NCBI GenBank assembly: GCA_013176395.1
Contig: JABMLP010000001.1
Span: 186,001 to 250,000 of the forward strand
DNA length: 64,000 bases
DNA from: Venturia oleaginea
Taxonomy: Eukaryota > Ascomycota > Dothideomycetes > Venturiales > Venturiaceae
Direction of reading: 5' to 3'
This document shows, in pieces, positions 32,994 to 44,596 of this stretch. The notes beneath the pieces are model-generated. The model did not search any database. It was not told where the DNA came from and was given only the letters and a program-made list of their open reading frames with translations. The translations under genes were made by a program, and so were the position numbers. The stretch's first letter is position 1. The number at the start of each line of letters is the position of its first letter.

Positions 32994-34058
32994 AATAAAG
33001 TTTCACATGTCTAATGTTAATCACCAGCCTTTAGTTCACGGGCTCCGGGCGGGGCAGGAGTTTGGGACCAACAGGAACATACCTAATTCTATCTTACGAT
33101 GGCAAGTTCGAAAGGCGTAATACTATATACATGCCAGGAACTTTTGACAAGGCGTAGGACACGTTTTGTGACATGCACCAGGCTTGAAATGCTCCAAAGA
33201 AGCGGCAAGCTTGCGCATTGGCGACACCGGGAAGTGTTTACTTGTGTTTCATGTTTGCCATCTGTGATGGTCAAATGCCACAGCACTACTTGCACCGTCG
33301 TTATTCCTGGAGCTAGTGTCTGGATTTAGAAACCCGGTCGGATGCTCTACGCAGGGTCTCAAAGAGCAGCGAATCTAGCAATAGCTAGATGGAGTTTGGC
33401 ACCTTGTCGCGAACTACTTCACCCCGCACCGCCTGCACATCACCGCTCTAGTAACACTCGCAACATGACACCGAAAGCTGTTCCGAACTTCCGATGCTCG
33501 GGGTATCCGCTTTGAATCAGTTTTAACTCTGTAAAGTAGGATGCATACGGCTCAATTGGGAAATTTTAGCGCGGACTTCATCTATCTGCTGCCACTAGGA
33601 CACTCAACACCAAGATAATGCTCAAGTTTCATAACCACAGTCCTACTGCTCCCGGAGTTGCTATTGTGTCTAGATTGCGCTCGTGCAGCTAGACGCCTTG
33701 ATCTCCCGTACTCGCTGTTGTCTTCAACCCCACCATCATCCAAGGTTGCTTGCCAACAAGTTGCCAACAAGGAAAACTGTCACATGTGCTCTCGCCCGTT
33801 TTAGGTTCGGCATCTTGTCGAGGTTTGTACTTTCATGCCGAAGACCGTGCTATGAGCTCAAGTCTGTCATTTTCTTCCGACGCCACAACATCGAACCACA
33901 CTGCCCTCACCACAAACCCAATAACATCCTATGCTCATCGAACCATCAGCCATATTGCTCACACTGCCCTGCAGCATTCGCCCATCCACACTGCCCTCCA
34001 CGGCTCTCGCGCAAACCTTCATCACTTGAAGAGCCTGGATCTGAATGGTTGACCGCCC
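32994..34058. other. No gene assigned
   Basis: Frames such as 33683-34180 overlap the next gene's start and lack conserved pattern. The part next to 34058 presumably holds the promoter of the HET-C/vWA gene; no site is assigned. Confidence 0.55.
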
Positions 34059-36689
34059 ATGCCATTTGTGAGTGTGCACTGGCTGGGACGCGTTGCGATT
34101 GTCGTCTGGTGTCTTTCGGCCTTCATTACTCCTGCCGCTGCCTTCTTCCCCACCGCGTGGAGACAAACACACTTCGGTAAGAATGGCGTCTCACACGAGC
34201 AACAGACGGCCGAGGCCTTCGAACAACTTGCCCAGCGGTATTGGCCGAAGAGAGCACTCACTCGATCCATGTCGAATGCCCGTGTAGCCATAGCGAGTGC
34301 CAACGCCGATGTGGACAGAGATTGGGACCACTCTGCGTTTCATTGCGATGGAGAGAATTTTGACGGCGCGCAGACTCGGCTGTCGGAGTTGAGGAACGAG
34401 ACCATATTTCACTTGAAGGCTGGGAAAGCGGCAGAGGCACAGAGAGCGCTGGGGAGTGCTCTTCACACACTGCAAGACTTCTACTCGCACAGTAATTGGA
34501 TAGAAATGGGGAACACGGGGCCACATCCCGATTTCGGGACGGGAAGGAAGATGGTATATGCGGATTCGATGAATGCTACTTGTGCTACTTGTAGCTCAAC
34601 GGTGCAGAAGGACAAGGCTGGGTGTCCGCTCTGTGTTCCGCTTGCGAATTCTACGATCAAGTTCGCGCAACCTGTTACTAATAAAGCGATGGGTTCTACG
34701 GATACCAGTACGGAGATGTTGACGAGTGGGTATGCTTTTGGGGAGGATATGCCGCGTAATAAGACTGCTGGTATTCCGGAGTTCAAGTGCCATCATGGTG
34801 AGTAAGTGCGGGCGGATTGGCGAGCTTGTAAGTGTATACTGATACTGTTCGTAGGAGGTCATATCGACAATCCGTGGGGCGCAGGCATGGGTTTCTTTCT
34901 CGGAATGACTCGAGGAGATTCCATCCCCGGCATCAACAAGGACAGTCTTGATTGCGGATTCTCGCCACACGCACATTTACACCTGACCGCCGTCAATGCT
35001 TCGATCAAAGCAACAATCCGATATGTCGATGAGATTAAGCAGAACATCAACGACACACAATTGAGAATGCTCTTTGGCACCGGGAGCACCCTGGCCTTTG
35101 CAGTCGACACAACTTCGATACTCAAACCCATCACCGCCAGCATCAAAAACCATGCTATCAAGATTGTAGAGGAGGACATGCACGTTTCGGAACAAAAGGA
35201 GGCGAACCGCTATGTGGTTCGTGCTTTCAACAGCGGTAGCAACACGGAAACCACCCGAACAAGCGACATCGCACACTTTAAATCCACCATCAACGAGCTC
35301 GGCAACGCGGCCGTACGAGGACGCGATGCGTGCGCTGGCCTTCCCCTTTCTGGTATCCTCGACACGCTGAAAACTCTGGATGATGGATCAACGCTCTTTC
35401 TCATGGCAGGCGCTTATCCACCGGATGACGCGTTGGCGACGGAAATCATTGCCCTTGCGTATGCGAAGGATATCACTATGCATTCTTTCCATTATAGAGG
35501 GGGTTGTAGGAATGATTATGTGAGGTTGCAAGCGGCGTTTAAGATGAGATCTGTTTATGATTCTTTTGCTGCTGCGACGGGGGGAGTTTCTTACGGCAAT
35601 GGGTTTCCGCAGCTTCAGCTTATGAGGTTGGGGGGACGGGGGGAGGAGAGGGGGGAGAAGGAGGAGGGGGATGAGGGCGTGAGGATGTTGAATGCTGATG
35701 GGCACAGCATGAATCAAACCCTCTCATCAACAGCAGGGATAGAAACGATGGACACACCTACCCTCTCCTCAGCAATCCGGACCTCAATCTACAACAAAGG
35801 CGACGGAACGCCCCTCCTCAAAATCCAGGATTCGTTTACGAAATCGGGGCAGAAGCAAACTTATTCCTTCCCCGTTGATACGACAATCACGGATCTGAAA
35901 TTCGGACTCGTTTCCAAGACAACGACGATTGAACTTATCCAGCCGAATGGTTCACAACTCCCTTTACCAGACGATACCACAAAATCCTTCTCATCCCTTC
36001 CCGTTCCCCCACCATCCGCATGGTCATGGTCATGGCCATGGTCATCACCATCACCACCATCCCCATCTCCATCCACATCGTCATCGTCATCGAGCAGCAT
36101 AACATCCACGCCCCTCCAAAACGGCCACTTCATAACCCTCGCCCGTCCAACCTTCGGGACCTGGAAAATCATCGTCAAAGCAGTAGGAACGGGCGAGTTC
36201 AAACTCGATGTTTACGCTACTACTACCCTCCATCTCCACTCCTTCTCCCTCTCCAAACTCCAAGGACGACAAGGCCACGAAGGATTTTTCCCCCTTTCCC
36301 CTCCCCTTCCCCCTACCCCTCCCCTTTCCACCACCTCTACCTCTCCCAGCACCACATCCCCACCAGACACCCCCTCCCCACCCCCCAAACCCGGTGACGA
36401 AGTAAACCTCCTCGCCGAACTCCGCGGGCCCTTCAAACTCGGGACCGTGAAATTCGAGTACAGAGATGTAAAGGGGAATGTTGTTCTCTCCCCTTCGAAT
36501 GTGAAAGCGGGGAGTGGCAAGGTTGGAGAGGCGGGTGGGAATCTGTTTTTTGGCACCGGGAGGGTGGGCGGGAGTTCTTATTTTGGGACGGTGGGGGGAC
36601 GGTATTGGGTGTATGTTTTGGGCAGGGAAGTTGGGGGTGGGGAGTTTGTGAGGGTTTGGGGTGGGGGGGAGGTTGAGGCTGTTGGGTAG
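34059..36689 (+). CDS. Secreted HET-C/vWA-type protein
   Basis: The exons are 34059-34797 and 34855-36689, giving 857 residues. A signal peptide is evident (hydrophobic V-A-I-V-V-W-C-L-S-A-F-I-T-P-A-A-A up to about residue 28). The N-terminal helical domain has the L-H-T-L-Q-D-F-Y-S-H-S-N-W-I-E block (about 140-154) shared by HET-C-like and VWA7-like proteins, and G-G-H-I-D-N-P-W-G follows the intron. A von Willebrand A-like region starts at T-L-A-F-A-V-D-T-T-S-I-L (about 323-334). The usual D-x-[ST]-G-S metal site is shortened to D-T-T-S-I, so metal binding is doubtful. Between about residues 625 and 660 is a Trp/Ser/Pro low-complexity tract. Beta-rich C-terminal parts follow, separated by another Ser/Pro/Thr tract. 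Role unknown; fungal HET-C relatives affect heterokaryon compatibility, but that cannot be assumed here. Confidence 0.75.
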
Positions 36690-37152
36690 GGGAAGGAGGG
36701 GAGGAGGTGGAGGGTTGGCTTTAGCGTTTTTTGTTGTTTGTTTGTGGTGGTTGTAGGATAGGATTTGTTTGGGGATTTGGTGATGTTATAGGGAAGGATT
36801 TGACTACCCATTATTCAATATGGTAATAGAAGATGTTGAATACTTTAGTGGTTTCCGGTTCCTTTGTTAGAGGGGAATGGTGATGCTGTCGGATTTTTGG
36901 ATATGTATGAGCGTTGGGCTCTGAGGAGAATTGTATCGATAATTCTTAGTTCATTCGAGGCTCAACGTGAACGATAATATACTGTCGAAGAGCTGATAAA
37001 CCATTCTCTTCCTCCATAATCATTCTTAGCAAGCTCGATCCATATAGTACTGCTAGTAAAATCCCAAACCTAAACGAGTCCAACCCCCAAAGCACTCGGA
37101 AGCAATCAATCCATTTATCTCTGCTCAATTCCAATCTACATACACAATCCAC
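36690..37152. other. Convergent spacer, no gene
   Basis: 463 bp between the 3' ends of the HET-C/vWA gene and the O-methyltransferase. It is G-rich on the plus strand near 36690-36720. It probably holds both 3' ends; no terminator is identifiable. Confidence 0.6.
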
Positions 37153-38340
37153 TCAAACAACCTCAGCCTCCAAAACAGACCGATATCCCTCCCAAATCCT
37201 CACCAACCGAAACCCACACCGCTCAAAAAGAACCCTCCAATCCCCCTCCGTCCTCTCCTTCGCATCCAAATTCACCATCATCGTAATATCCGCAGCCGCA
37301 GTGAGTAAATCCACATTCTGCGATGGCACAACTCGATCTTCAACCAGTAACTTACTATACCCCGGTTTCATAGCGGTATGTAAATGGCGTAGGATAATTT
37401 GGCAATCGGCGTCTGGCCAGTCGTGGAGGATGGCACGCATGAAGTATGCTCTAGCACCTTTGATGGGTTGGGGGGTGAAGAAGTTGTGTTCCATGGCGCT
37501 GAGGTTTGATGGGAGGGGACGGGATTTTGCGTGGGCGATTACGGAGGGGAGGTCTTGGAGGACCAATGATACGGAGGATTTATGAGGTTCTGGGAGGCTA
37601 TCTCGGAATTTCTCTAGTAAGGTGCCGACGCCGCCTCCGACGTCAATGACGAGGGGCCCGTTGCTGGGTTCGTAGCCGGCGAGGAGTTTCTCGTATGGGT
37701 AGAGTGTCCACCACGATGGTACCTTGTGGATGGCAGATATTGCGGTCATGAAATTGTTGAACTGTTTGCCTCGTTCCGGGTTTTCCTTGAGTCTGGTGAA
37801 CATATCTTGGCCAAAGGCGTCGTAGTGGTTGCCGTTTTTTGCGTCGGCGGGTTCTTTGTAGCCGATCTTTTTGAGATAGGTGGGGAGGTGGAGGGCAGCT
37901 GTGCTCATGTCTACGGCTCTCATGATGGCACCTTTGACGCCGACTACTGTCGCGATTGATGTGGAAAATGTTGTGGGTGCGTATTTATCGTCGACGGCTT
38001 TCACGTCACCTGTATTGACTAGCAAGTTCAAGATCCGACGTAGTAACGCCTTCTCAACTCTCACGGGAAGCATCTCGATCAGTTCGTCCAGGTTTGCTCC
38101 AGAAGGTGCCTTTTCCAGCGTATCGAAGAGGCCAATGTCGATGCCCGTGATGAGAAGTCCATGTCTGGCGTGAGGGATCCAAACAACGCCTGTCAATTTT
38201 TCCCATGGACTCTCCAGCCGTTGCACCAGTTCTCGAGCTTCTTTCAATGCTTGTTGACGTGATGCATCGTCAGAGAATGATGAATGATCCATGTTGGACA
38301 AGGACTTGAGAGCCGCGATTTTTTGGGTAACATCGTCCAT
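37153..38340 (-). CDS. Plant-type (COMT-like) O-methyltransferase
   Basis: An intronless frame of 395 residues, typical of fungal COMT-like SAM enzymes. An N-terminal winged-helix dimerisation region (about 50-115, including G-I-D-I-G-L-F-D-T-L) precedes the Rossmann domain. Motif I is V-I-D-V-G-G-G-V-G-T (about 230-239) and V-L-Q-D-L-P-S-V follows. The catalytic histidine lies in A-I-L-H-D-W-P-D (about 306-313), then K-L-L-V-E-D-R-V-V-P, and the closing block E-R-T-E-G-D-W-R-V-L-F-E-R-C-G-F. It transfers methyl from SAM to a phenolic or enol hydroxyl, usually in secondary metabolism. The gene is not next to a backbone synthase in this window, so no pathway can be named. All motifs are intact. 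Confidence 0.92.
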   Translation of the reverse strand: MDDVTQKIAALKSLSNMDHSSFSDDASRQQALKEARELVQRLESPWEKLTGVVWIPHARHGLLITGIDIGLFDTLEKAPSGANLDELIEMLPVRVEKALLRRILNLLVNTGDVKAVDDKYAPTTFSTSIATVVGVKGAIMRAVDMSTAALHLPTYLKKIGYKEPADAKNGNHYDAFGQDMFTRLKENPERGKQFNNFMTAISAIHKVPSWWTLYPYEKLLAGYEPSNGPLVIDVGGGVGTLLEKFRDSLPEPHKSSVSLVLQDLPSVIAHAKSRPLPSNLSAMEHNFFTPQPIKGARAYFMRAILHDWPDADCQIILRHLHTAMKPGYSKLLVEDRVVPSQNVDLLTAAADITMMVNLDAKERTEGDWRVLFERCGFRLVRIWEGYRSVLEAEVV

Positions 38341-39590
38341 GCTGCTCTTGTCGACACTCTTGATGGAAGATCATCAATAAACTGATCACTGGGGATGACG
38401 GTGAGCAATGAGCTTGACTACCGGAAGTAAGAGGCTTCTTATATCACTCCAAGTTCTTGAGGACCAAAGAAGTCTGTGGTGAGATTCAGGGTGTAACTTA
38501 TACTTCCACTTCTTAGTCAGCAGCCGAGGTGGACTTAACGGGGTTAACCTGTGGTACGGCCAAGCAATCATTGATCAAATCAGAGCATTGAGGAAAAGTT
38601 CACCAAGGCTGTGATTGATCTTCAAGATCAACGGCTCGTGCAATGGATCTCCTACTCAAATATGAGTTCAAAGGCTTCGGAATGTTCCTCGGACACTACA
38701 GCCCCGAATCTCGTGAAATCAAACGGTGGGGGTTCTCAAATCTCGCGATGCCTTCGCTGGATGCGATGAGGACGTAATCAGACTGATATGGAGGGTGTAG
38801 CCGCAGAGGCCGAGAATAAGGTACATCTCGTCGTCTTCAGATGATGTGTCTTCGTCACTGACTTCCTTCCAGACAATAGTGCTCACGAATGCAAGGGAGA
38901 GAAGGGAGAGGAATCAGCAGCTCGTACAGGAGAACCCCTCGCAAGCTGTAGGCCAACACTTGCTGGCATGCTGCAGTCAATGTGTCTCAAAGATTGGCGA
39001 TGAACTGAAGCTTTCGTTCGTCGTAGTCCTGGAAAAAAACGTGCTGTCCTGGTTGGGGGCATTAGGAATTGATGCTCTCTGCGTCGTTGATTCAATGCTA
39101 AAAGGGAGCAAAGTTGGTGGAGGAGAGAAAAAGAGTTGGGAAGAGCGTAAGATCACGTTTCCGCGCGATCCACACCTTTCCTAATCAAGTAACGACACGT
39201 CTCCAGTTCTGGTCCCTGAAAATCTCCCACCTCCACCGCTCAGCTTCAACAATAACTCACCCACTCTTAATTTGAAGACGTCGGGAATCTTCAATCCTCT
39301 ATTGAATAGTGTACTGAAGCCATATTCACAAGGTCATGATCCCCTCCCACCAATTCTGCACGCGGATCTAGAGACTGTATCACAGTGATTGGTCGATCAT
39401 ATTCTCCTGCAGTCGGTCTGGACTTCAACGCTGGCGCTCGTATAGCACTGCTCATATATTTTCGAATTACCTAAGTTCCTAGCAGTTGTCAAGATTCGAT
39501 TGGCGGTAATCTGTTGATGTCCACATTCAAATAAGCTCTACATTGACTAATGGTACTGGAGTAGGAGAGGATCAAGATTAGCTTTCAGCC
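38341..39590. other. No gene assigned
   Basis: Short frames only; the 112-codon plus frame at 38846-39184 shows no conserved pattern. Contains the upstream region of the O-methyltransferase on minus. Confidence 0.55.
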
Positions 39591-40260
39591 ATGGCAACGC
39601 AAATCCCTCCCCTTTCGATAAAATGTGCAATCTGCGGCACGGCAAAAGAGCTCCTTCAATGCGGCATTTGCAAAGCACAAAGATATTGCGGCAGAGACCA
39701 TCAAGGCGAGGATAGGCCAGCCCACAAGGCTGGGTTGCAAAGAGTTTGGCTCCCTAGCGCACACAGTGGCTGCGACTCTGGTCAAAATCAAGGTCATGCT
39801 TGATTTGGAGGAACTTGCGGCTCTTAACGAACTTGGAGACAATCCTAAGAAGGTAACTGAATTTCTCTCTTCGGTTCCGAATTCCAGCCTAACACACAGT
39901 TAAGGTACCACGAGAAATCGTTGATAACATCAAAAACTTCATTCCTCGTAGTATGATTGTGGCAAAGAGCAAGGATCTCATGGATGGCAAATCTCGACAT
40001 ACACCAAGGGAGCTCGCAGTCTAGATTGGAGACATGTATGAGTCTGTCGAGAAGAGAAATAAATACTTCTGGCAAGCTTGGCCAATCCTGGACATCATCT
40101 AGGAGCAAGACTAGGTGCATATAGTCTTGGCACGGTTCAGGAGATGCAGCTCGTGCTCAATTATTCTTATGCAGCGTGGGCAGAAACAACAGGTGCATAC
40201 AGTGGATGGTGGAAGAGTTCATGGAGGAGTTCGGAAAGGAAGACGAAGAGTAGTTGTACT
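39591..40260 (+). pseudogene. MYND-finger protein pseudogene
   Basis: The ATG at 39591 opens a MYND zinc finger: C-A-I-C-G-T-x5-L-Q-C-G-I-C-K-A-Q-R-Y-C, then D-H-Q-G-E-D-R-P-A-H-K-A-G. An extra T at about 39732 shifts the frame; the expected C-K-E-F-G-S-L continues in the next frame to a stop at 39901-39903. A C-terminal block of the same fungal family reappears at about 40030 (Y-E-S-V-E-K-R-N-K-Y-F-W-Q-A). It shifts frame again by one missing base at about 40078 and continues N-P-G-H-H-L-G-A-R-L-G-A-Y-S-L-G then M-Q-L-V-L-N-Y-S-Y-A-A-W-A-E-T. The middle of the protein is missing. Two single-base shifts plus a large internal deletion make this a clear pseudogene. Confidence 0.75.
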
Positions 40261-42896
40261 GATTTACTTTTGGGCGCGTGCTACTCTTACGATGGTCAGT
40301 TTGAGGTTAGGATTTGCACAACGGACATTCGATTTCGCTACAACCTCGCGCAACTCTTCCGCCAATCCAATCATACTCTATAAAATCATTTTCACCACCA
40401 ATAATCTTTTCCTTGAGGCGAAAAGTAATTCCAGGTCTCCCGATTCAAATTACCATCGTATCCGGGTTATTGAAAGTTAATTGACATCCTTGTCGTGGCT
40501 CTTGCGTCGGATCCTCTTGTAGACGTTCCTAAATCTAATCACGGCCTCTCTATTATATTGTACTTTCGATGCTAACGAGGACATGTGCAACAGACAATCG
40601 AGTGGTTTTTTGAGAGTCAAGACAATAGCAGAGCAAGACCTATGGGATTTTGTTCGGATTTGTATACGATTCTGATTAAATCTCGAGATTTCATACCACA
40701 AAACAGGAGGTTTATGGGGCGCAATCACGGATCGACGTTAAACGACGCTAAACGACGTGTTTAGTCAGCAAGATTTTTAAACTTGGCTATCTGTTGTTAA
40801 TGTCCTCGTTTACCTCCAAAGTGCAATATTGTGGGTTGTGCAACAACGTGGACATTCCCGAATTTTAAACTAACTAACTGAGTGATTCTGAGAGCTCTAT
40901 CCCATAGCGGAACCTAGCTGAAACGCGTAGATCAGTTAATTGTTACCCCTTACGTACGGAACAATCCCCTCTGGAAAGGCTCGGTATACTATGTATAACC
41001 TAAAAGCTTCTGGAACGGTTCTATCTGGGTCCTTGGCCGTCAATGTATCTATTACCTTGTTGTACTTGAATTATATCGTACTAGAATTACGGGCGTGATC
41101 TATTCTAGTCAGTGAAAAAAATTCAAGAATGTCTACGTTCACCTCCATGATGTACAAGCGACAATATTGTGGTTTTCAGGTTAACATACACGGATTGTAG
41201 AATAAAGTAAAGAGGAAACTAAGATTCCTACGACTCGAGCGTACCTAGTATATGTTAAGCATAGGTAGAATCTAATCCTACAGCTAGATCTTGATCTTCA
41301 TATACTAAGACGACGTATACACTCCAAAAACTACTCCAAGAGTACTATTCTACAAGCTACTATTTCAGCCTGTATGAGAAGGAGGTATCCCTCTCTACAC
41401 TGTTTTGTGAAGTACAGAATATCTACGTCATTTTCGTTTGCGAATGGATTCAAACAAACCTCAGCTTTGTTCAGTACACTTTTCCAAGAAATCTGAGAGC
41501 CAAGGTGATGCATTGACGGCTAAGGGCCGGCCGGAGAGGGCGTTCCAAATAGCCTTTAAACCTTCCAAGCCACCTTGTGTTATCATGTCAGACAGAATCT
41601 CCTTCAAATGATCACAAACTGGTAAAGCATAGATAAGAATTACGAGCTCGCTCTCAGGTTATTGGAGAAAACCAACTGAAAGGAACAGAAATCATCCTCA
41701 ATCACTTGAAAAGTACAATAACTTGAACACCTCAATCCCTATTCGCAGACATCAGTAGTAAAAATCCAAGCGTACACATTAGTCCAAGCGCACACATTAG
41801 TCCAAGCGCACACATTAGTCCAAGCGTACACATCTACAAGCATCCCGCCGTCCGTGCATCTTTCACGTTTCATACCCCAAGATACCATACCCAGCATTCC
41901 CATCGCCTTACGAAGCGCACAGACACAATCGCCCCGTCTATCAAACGTGTCTTTAATTGCTGTCTCACAGGAACTATGGGAAAGAGTCAGATCGCACATG
42001 TCACTTTGGGGACTCGGAACGATCGGTCTATGCGGTGGAGGGAATGATATGAGTATTGCGTGCGTTAGATTGGAGGGACTGGGGTGCGACTTTCGGATTC
42101 GGGTTCGTTGGCCTGGTGCCGGGGATTTTTTTTTACTAGGTCCACGCTGTTCCAGTTCCACGTATGTGGTTGTGGAGAATAGGCGTGGAGGTTGGGGATG
42201 TGTGGGCTGGGAGATATGGAGTTTGATGAGGATTGGCTTAGCTAGGGAGTTGTTTGTTGGTTATTTAGATGTTTGGGCGTGGTAAACTTGATTCTACGTA
42301 GGATAGATATGTTTGTGGGTTTGTGTTCATTATTTCGTAGAAGCTCGAGGTGTATTCATTAGTTCTAGGCCTCTTAATAGTCCGCCTAATATTACCCGGC
42401 TAAGGCCGCAAGATACCAAGCAATCTAGACTTAATTTTCTCCCGCCGGGAGTCCTACCGTCCGTAGCTTACTCGGCCTACCGCCAGCCAGGCGAGAGGGC
42501 GATAGTACGGGGTATATAGGGCTATATGATAAAGAGTAAGGTAGGGAGGAAGATAGTAGGAGTTCCGAGTTTTTTGAAGGAAAAATCTCTCTTTCTACTT
42601 CCTCATTAGAAAAATTCTACAGAAGAGGCCCCTTAATTCTTAGCGATCTCTTATAACCGACCATCAAGTCGGATTATTCGGCAGATTCCAGAATTTACGC
42701 TATAATCCGACGCCGGATTATTGACTCCCTGTCGAGTCGCCCTGGCCTAACTCGTCCGCCCCGCGGACTGTAAAGAGGCCTGGTAGTCATCCTTCTACCA
42801 ATACCCAAGTATCCCCAATATCGCCAAAGAAACCGAACGAATATCATAAACCCAGAATCCAGCCCCATCGTATCACTATCTTACAAACGAAAAATC
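40261..42896. other. Long gene-free stretch with one tandem repeat
   Basis: 2.6 kb with no supported gene. AT-rich parts lie at about 40740-41350. The 18-bp tandem repeat is listed separately. Frames of 140-143 codons on both strands at 41739-42285 overlap each other and show no domain. The segment 42360-42800 has an uneven, word-poor look that could be an old mutated repeat, but nothing identifies it. Confidence 0.5.
41765..41836. repeat. 18-bp tandem repeat, four copies
   Basis: The unit TCCAAGCGCACACATTAG is repeated head to tail at 41765, 41783, 41801 and 41819. The first and last copies carry CGTACA instead of CGCACA, and the last diverges at its 3' end. There are no spacers, so it is a minisatellite, not a CRISPR array. 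On the minus strand the 18-bp period keeps one frame and would give a six-residue A-W-T-N-V-C repeat inside a 140-codon frame. Confidence 0.9.
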
Positions 42897-44596
42897 TCAA
42901 TACTCATACCGATACCCCGGATCCGAAAACTCCAAACTTAACCTCGCCCTCACCGCATTTGCCTCAATATGACTCATAGCCGGTTCTCCCAATTTCTCAG
43001 CCCGTAGATTCCGGTACCCATACAACATTCTCAACGCCACGGCGACTAAGATACAACTCGCCGTACTGGCAACGAGTGTATATTTCGCAGGCATGTATCC
43101 ATTTTTCTTATCCTTGTCTTGGAATGTTTGGGGACCGATGATATTGGCGATACTGAAGGCGGCGGCGATGATGGCGCCGCCGGCGATTTTGCGCGTGTAG
43201 CCTCTGTAATTTGCACCGGCTGCGGAGAGGATTATTGCGTAGGGTGCTACGGCCTTTGGGATGTTAGGAGTTGGGGGAGGGCATAGTGGATGCGTTGAAT
43301 ACTTACAAAGTTGACGAGGTAGATTCCTGCTAGCAGACCTGCTTGATTTGAGTGGGGAAGGAAGGACATCATGCATGCTCCTAGGAGAGTTGGGATAACT
43401 GCCATGATGATGGCAATCCAGCGTTGATATCCTCTTCGAACGACCCATGTGCTGCTCAACAATGAGAGGATTGTAATGATTCCTGATGGCATATTCAGTA
43501 ATGCCGCTTCCTTGGAGCTGTAGCCGAACCCCTTGATCAAGATGGCGGAGTATGTCGTGATGACGCCGCTGGGGATAACGATTAGAATTGTCAGGAGACA
43601 TAAAAGCCACGTCTGTAAATCCAGGAATGTCTCGAAGATAGACTGGACCCTCAATTTCTTGACTCCAACACCAGCATGATCATCGTGTAATCGTTGAGCA
43701 ATCGCTTCTTTCTCCGCTGAAGTCAGGAAATCTGCTTCTTCGGGTGTGCCAGGAAGCCACCATACTGCAACCGCAATGAAGCAGTTGACGATCCCAATGC
43801 ACAAGAACATGATTCTCCAACCGGCAATGCTTCCTTTATGTTGCTGAGCGCCATAGGAAATGGCCCCTCCGATGATTTGACCGAAGCCCATTCCAGAGTA
43901 CCAGAGTCCGAATCGGGGGGCTGCTTCGTTACGTTTGTACCAGGCTGAGGTTATCATGATCAAGGCGGGCGTAATTACAGACTCGAAACCGCCGAGCAGG
44001 GCGCGGACCGCTATCATTTGGGTTGGTGTTTTGACAGCGGCTGTTCCGCAGAGGACGATACCCCAACATAAAATGTTTCCTCCTAGGACTTTGGTGACGG
44101 GGAACTTTTGGATTAGAAAACCTGGTGTTGATCGTTAGTGTCAGGTAGCGGAAGTAGCGTGAGAGACAAGACCTTGTGGTAATTCGGCGAGTGTGTAAGC
44201 GAGGAAGAAGCCTGTAGCTCCCCATGAGAATTGGTTGCCGTGCATTCCAATGTCTTTCTGCATTCCCATGACATTTGCGTACTGTGACTCGTTAGCAATA
44301 GGTAGGAGAGCGTGGAAGTGAAAGTCACTCACATTGTATACCACTTTATCCAAAAATTGCAAGAAGTAGGCCGCCATAAGAATGGGTATAATGCTCCAGT
44401 CAATCTTCCTTATCAATTTTTTCTCGTCAACTCCTCGCGGCCACCGAACTGTTGACCCTCTCGAAGGAGTCCGGGAGTATTGGTGAAAATCATTAACAAG
44501 CCTCTCCTCATTCAAAGAAGAAAATTGAGACTGAGCAGACTTTGATTCTTGATCATCGATGGACATCTCAAACTTGTCTTCTCCGTGAACCGCCAT
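42897..44596 (-). CDS. MFS transporter, Dal5/allantoate permease (ACS) type
   Basis: The exons are 44333-44596, 44173-44281, 43307-44121 and 42897-43253, giving 514 residues, the usual size of fungal anion:cation symporter family members. The joins restore D-K-V-V-Y-N + Y-A-N-V-M-G-M and L-P-Q-G + F-L-I-Q-K-F-P. Typical blocks are I-D-W-S-I-I-P-I-L-M-A-A-Y-F-L-Q-F-L-D-K (helix 1), R-A-L-L-G-G-F-E-S (helix 4), W-Y-K-R-N-E-A-A-P-R-F-G-L-W-Y-S-G and the W-L-P-G-T-P-E-E-A-D-F-L loop before the central region. Twelve helices can be counted roughly. The family imports organic anions such as allantoate, nicotinate or related acids at the plasma membrane; the substrate is not readable. The last acceptor is AAG. 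I start at M-A-V-H-G-E-D-K; the upstream frame is not conserved. Confidence 0.88.

Noticed and set aside
33683..34180. 165-codon plus-strand frame upstream of and into the HET-C/vWA gene
   Set aside because: It overlaps the signal-peptide region of the supported gene in another frame and has no conserved pattern.
35861..36400. Asp/His-rich frames opposite and beside the HET-C/vWA gene
   Set aside because: They are shadows of the Ser/Trp/Pro microsatellite in other frames.
41765..41836. CRISPR-like array
   Set aside because: The 18-bp units are contiguous with no spacers, and the genome is eukaryotic.
9096..44596. Secondary-metabolite gene cluster (pump, monooxygenase, O-methyltransferase, MFS transporter)
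   Set aside because: The genes are spread over 35 kb among housekeeping genes, the pump is dead, and no backbone synthase or pathway regulator is present.
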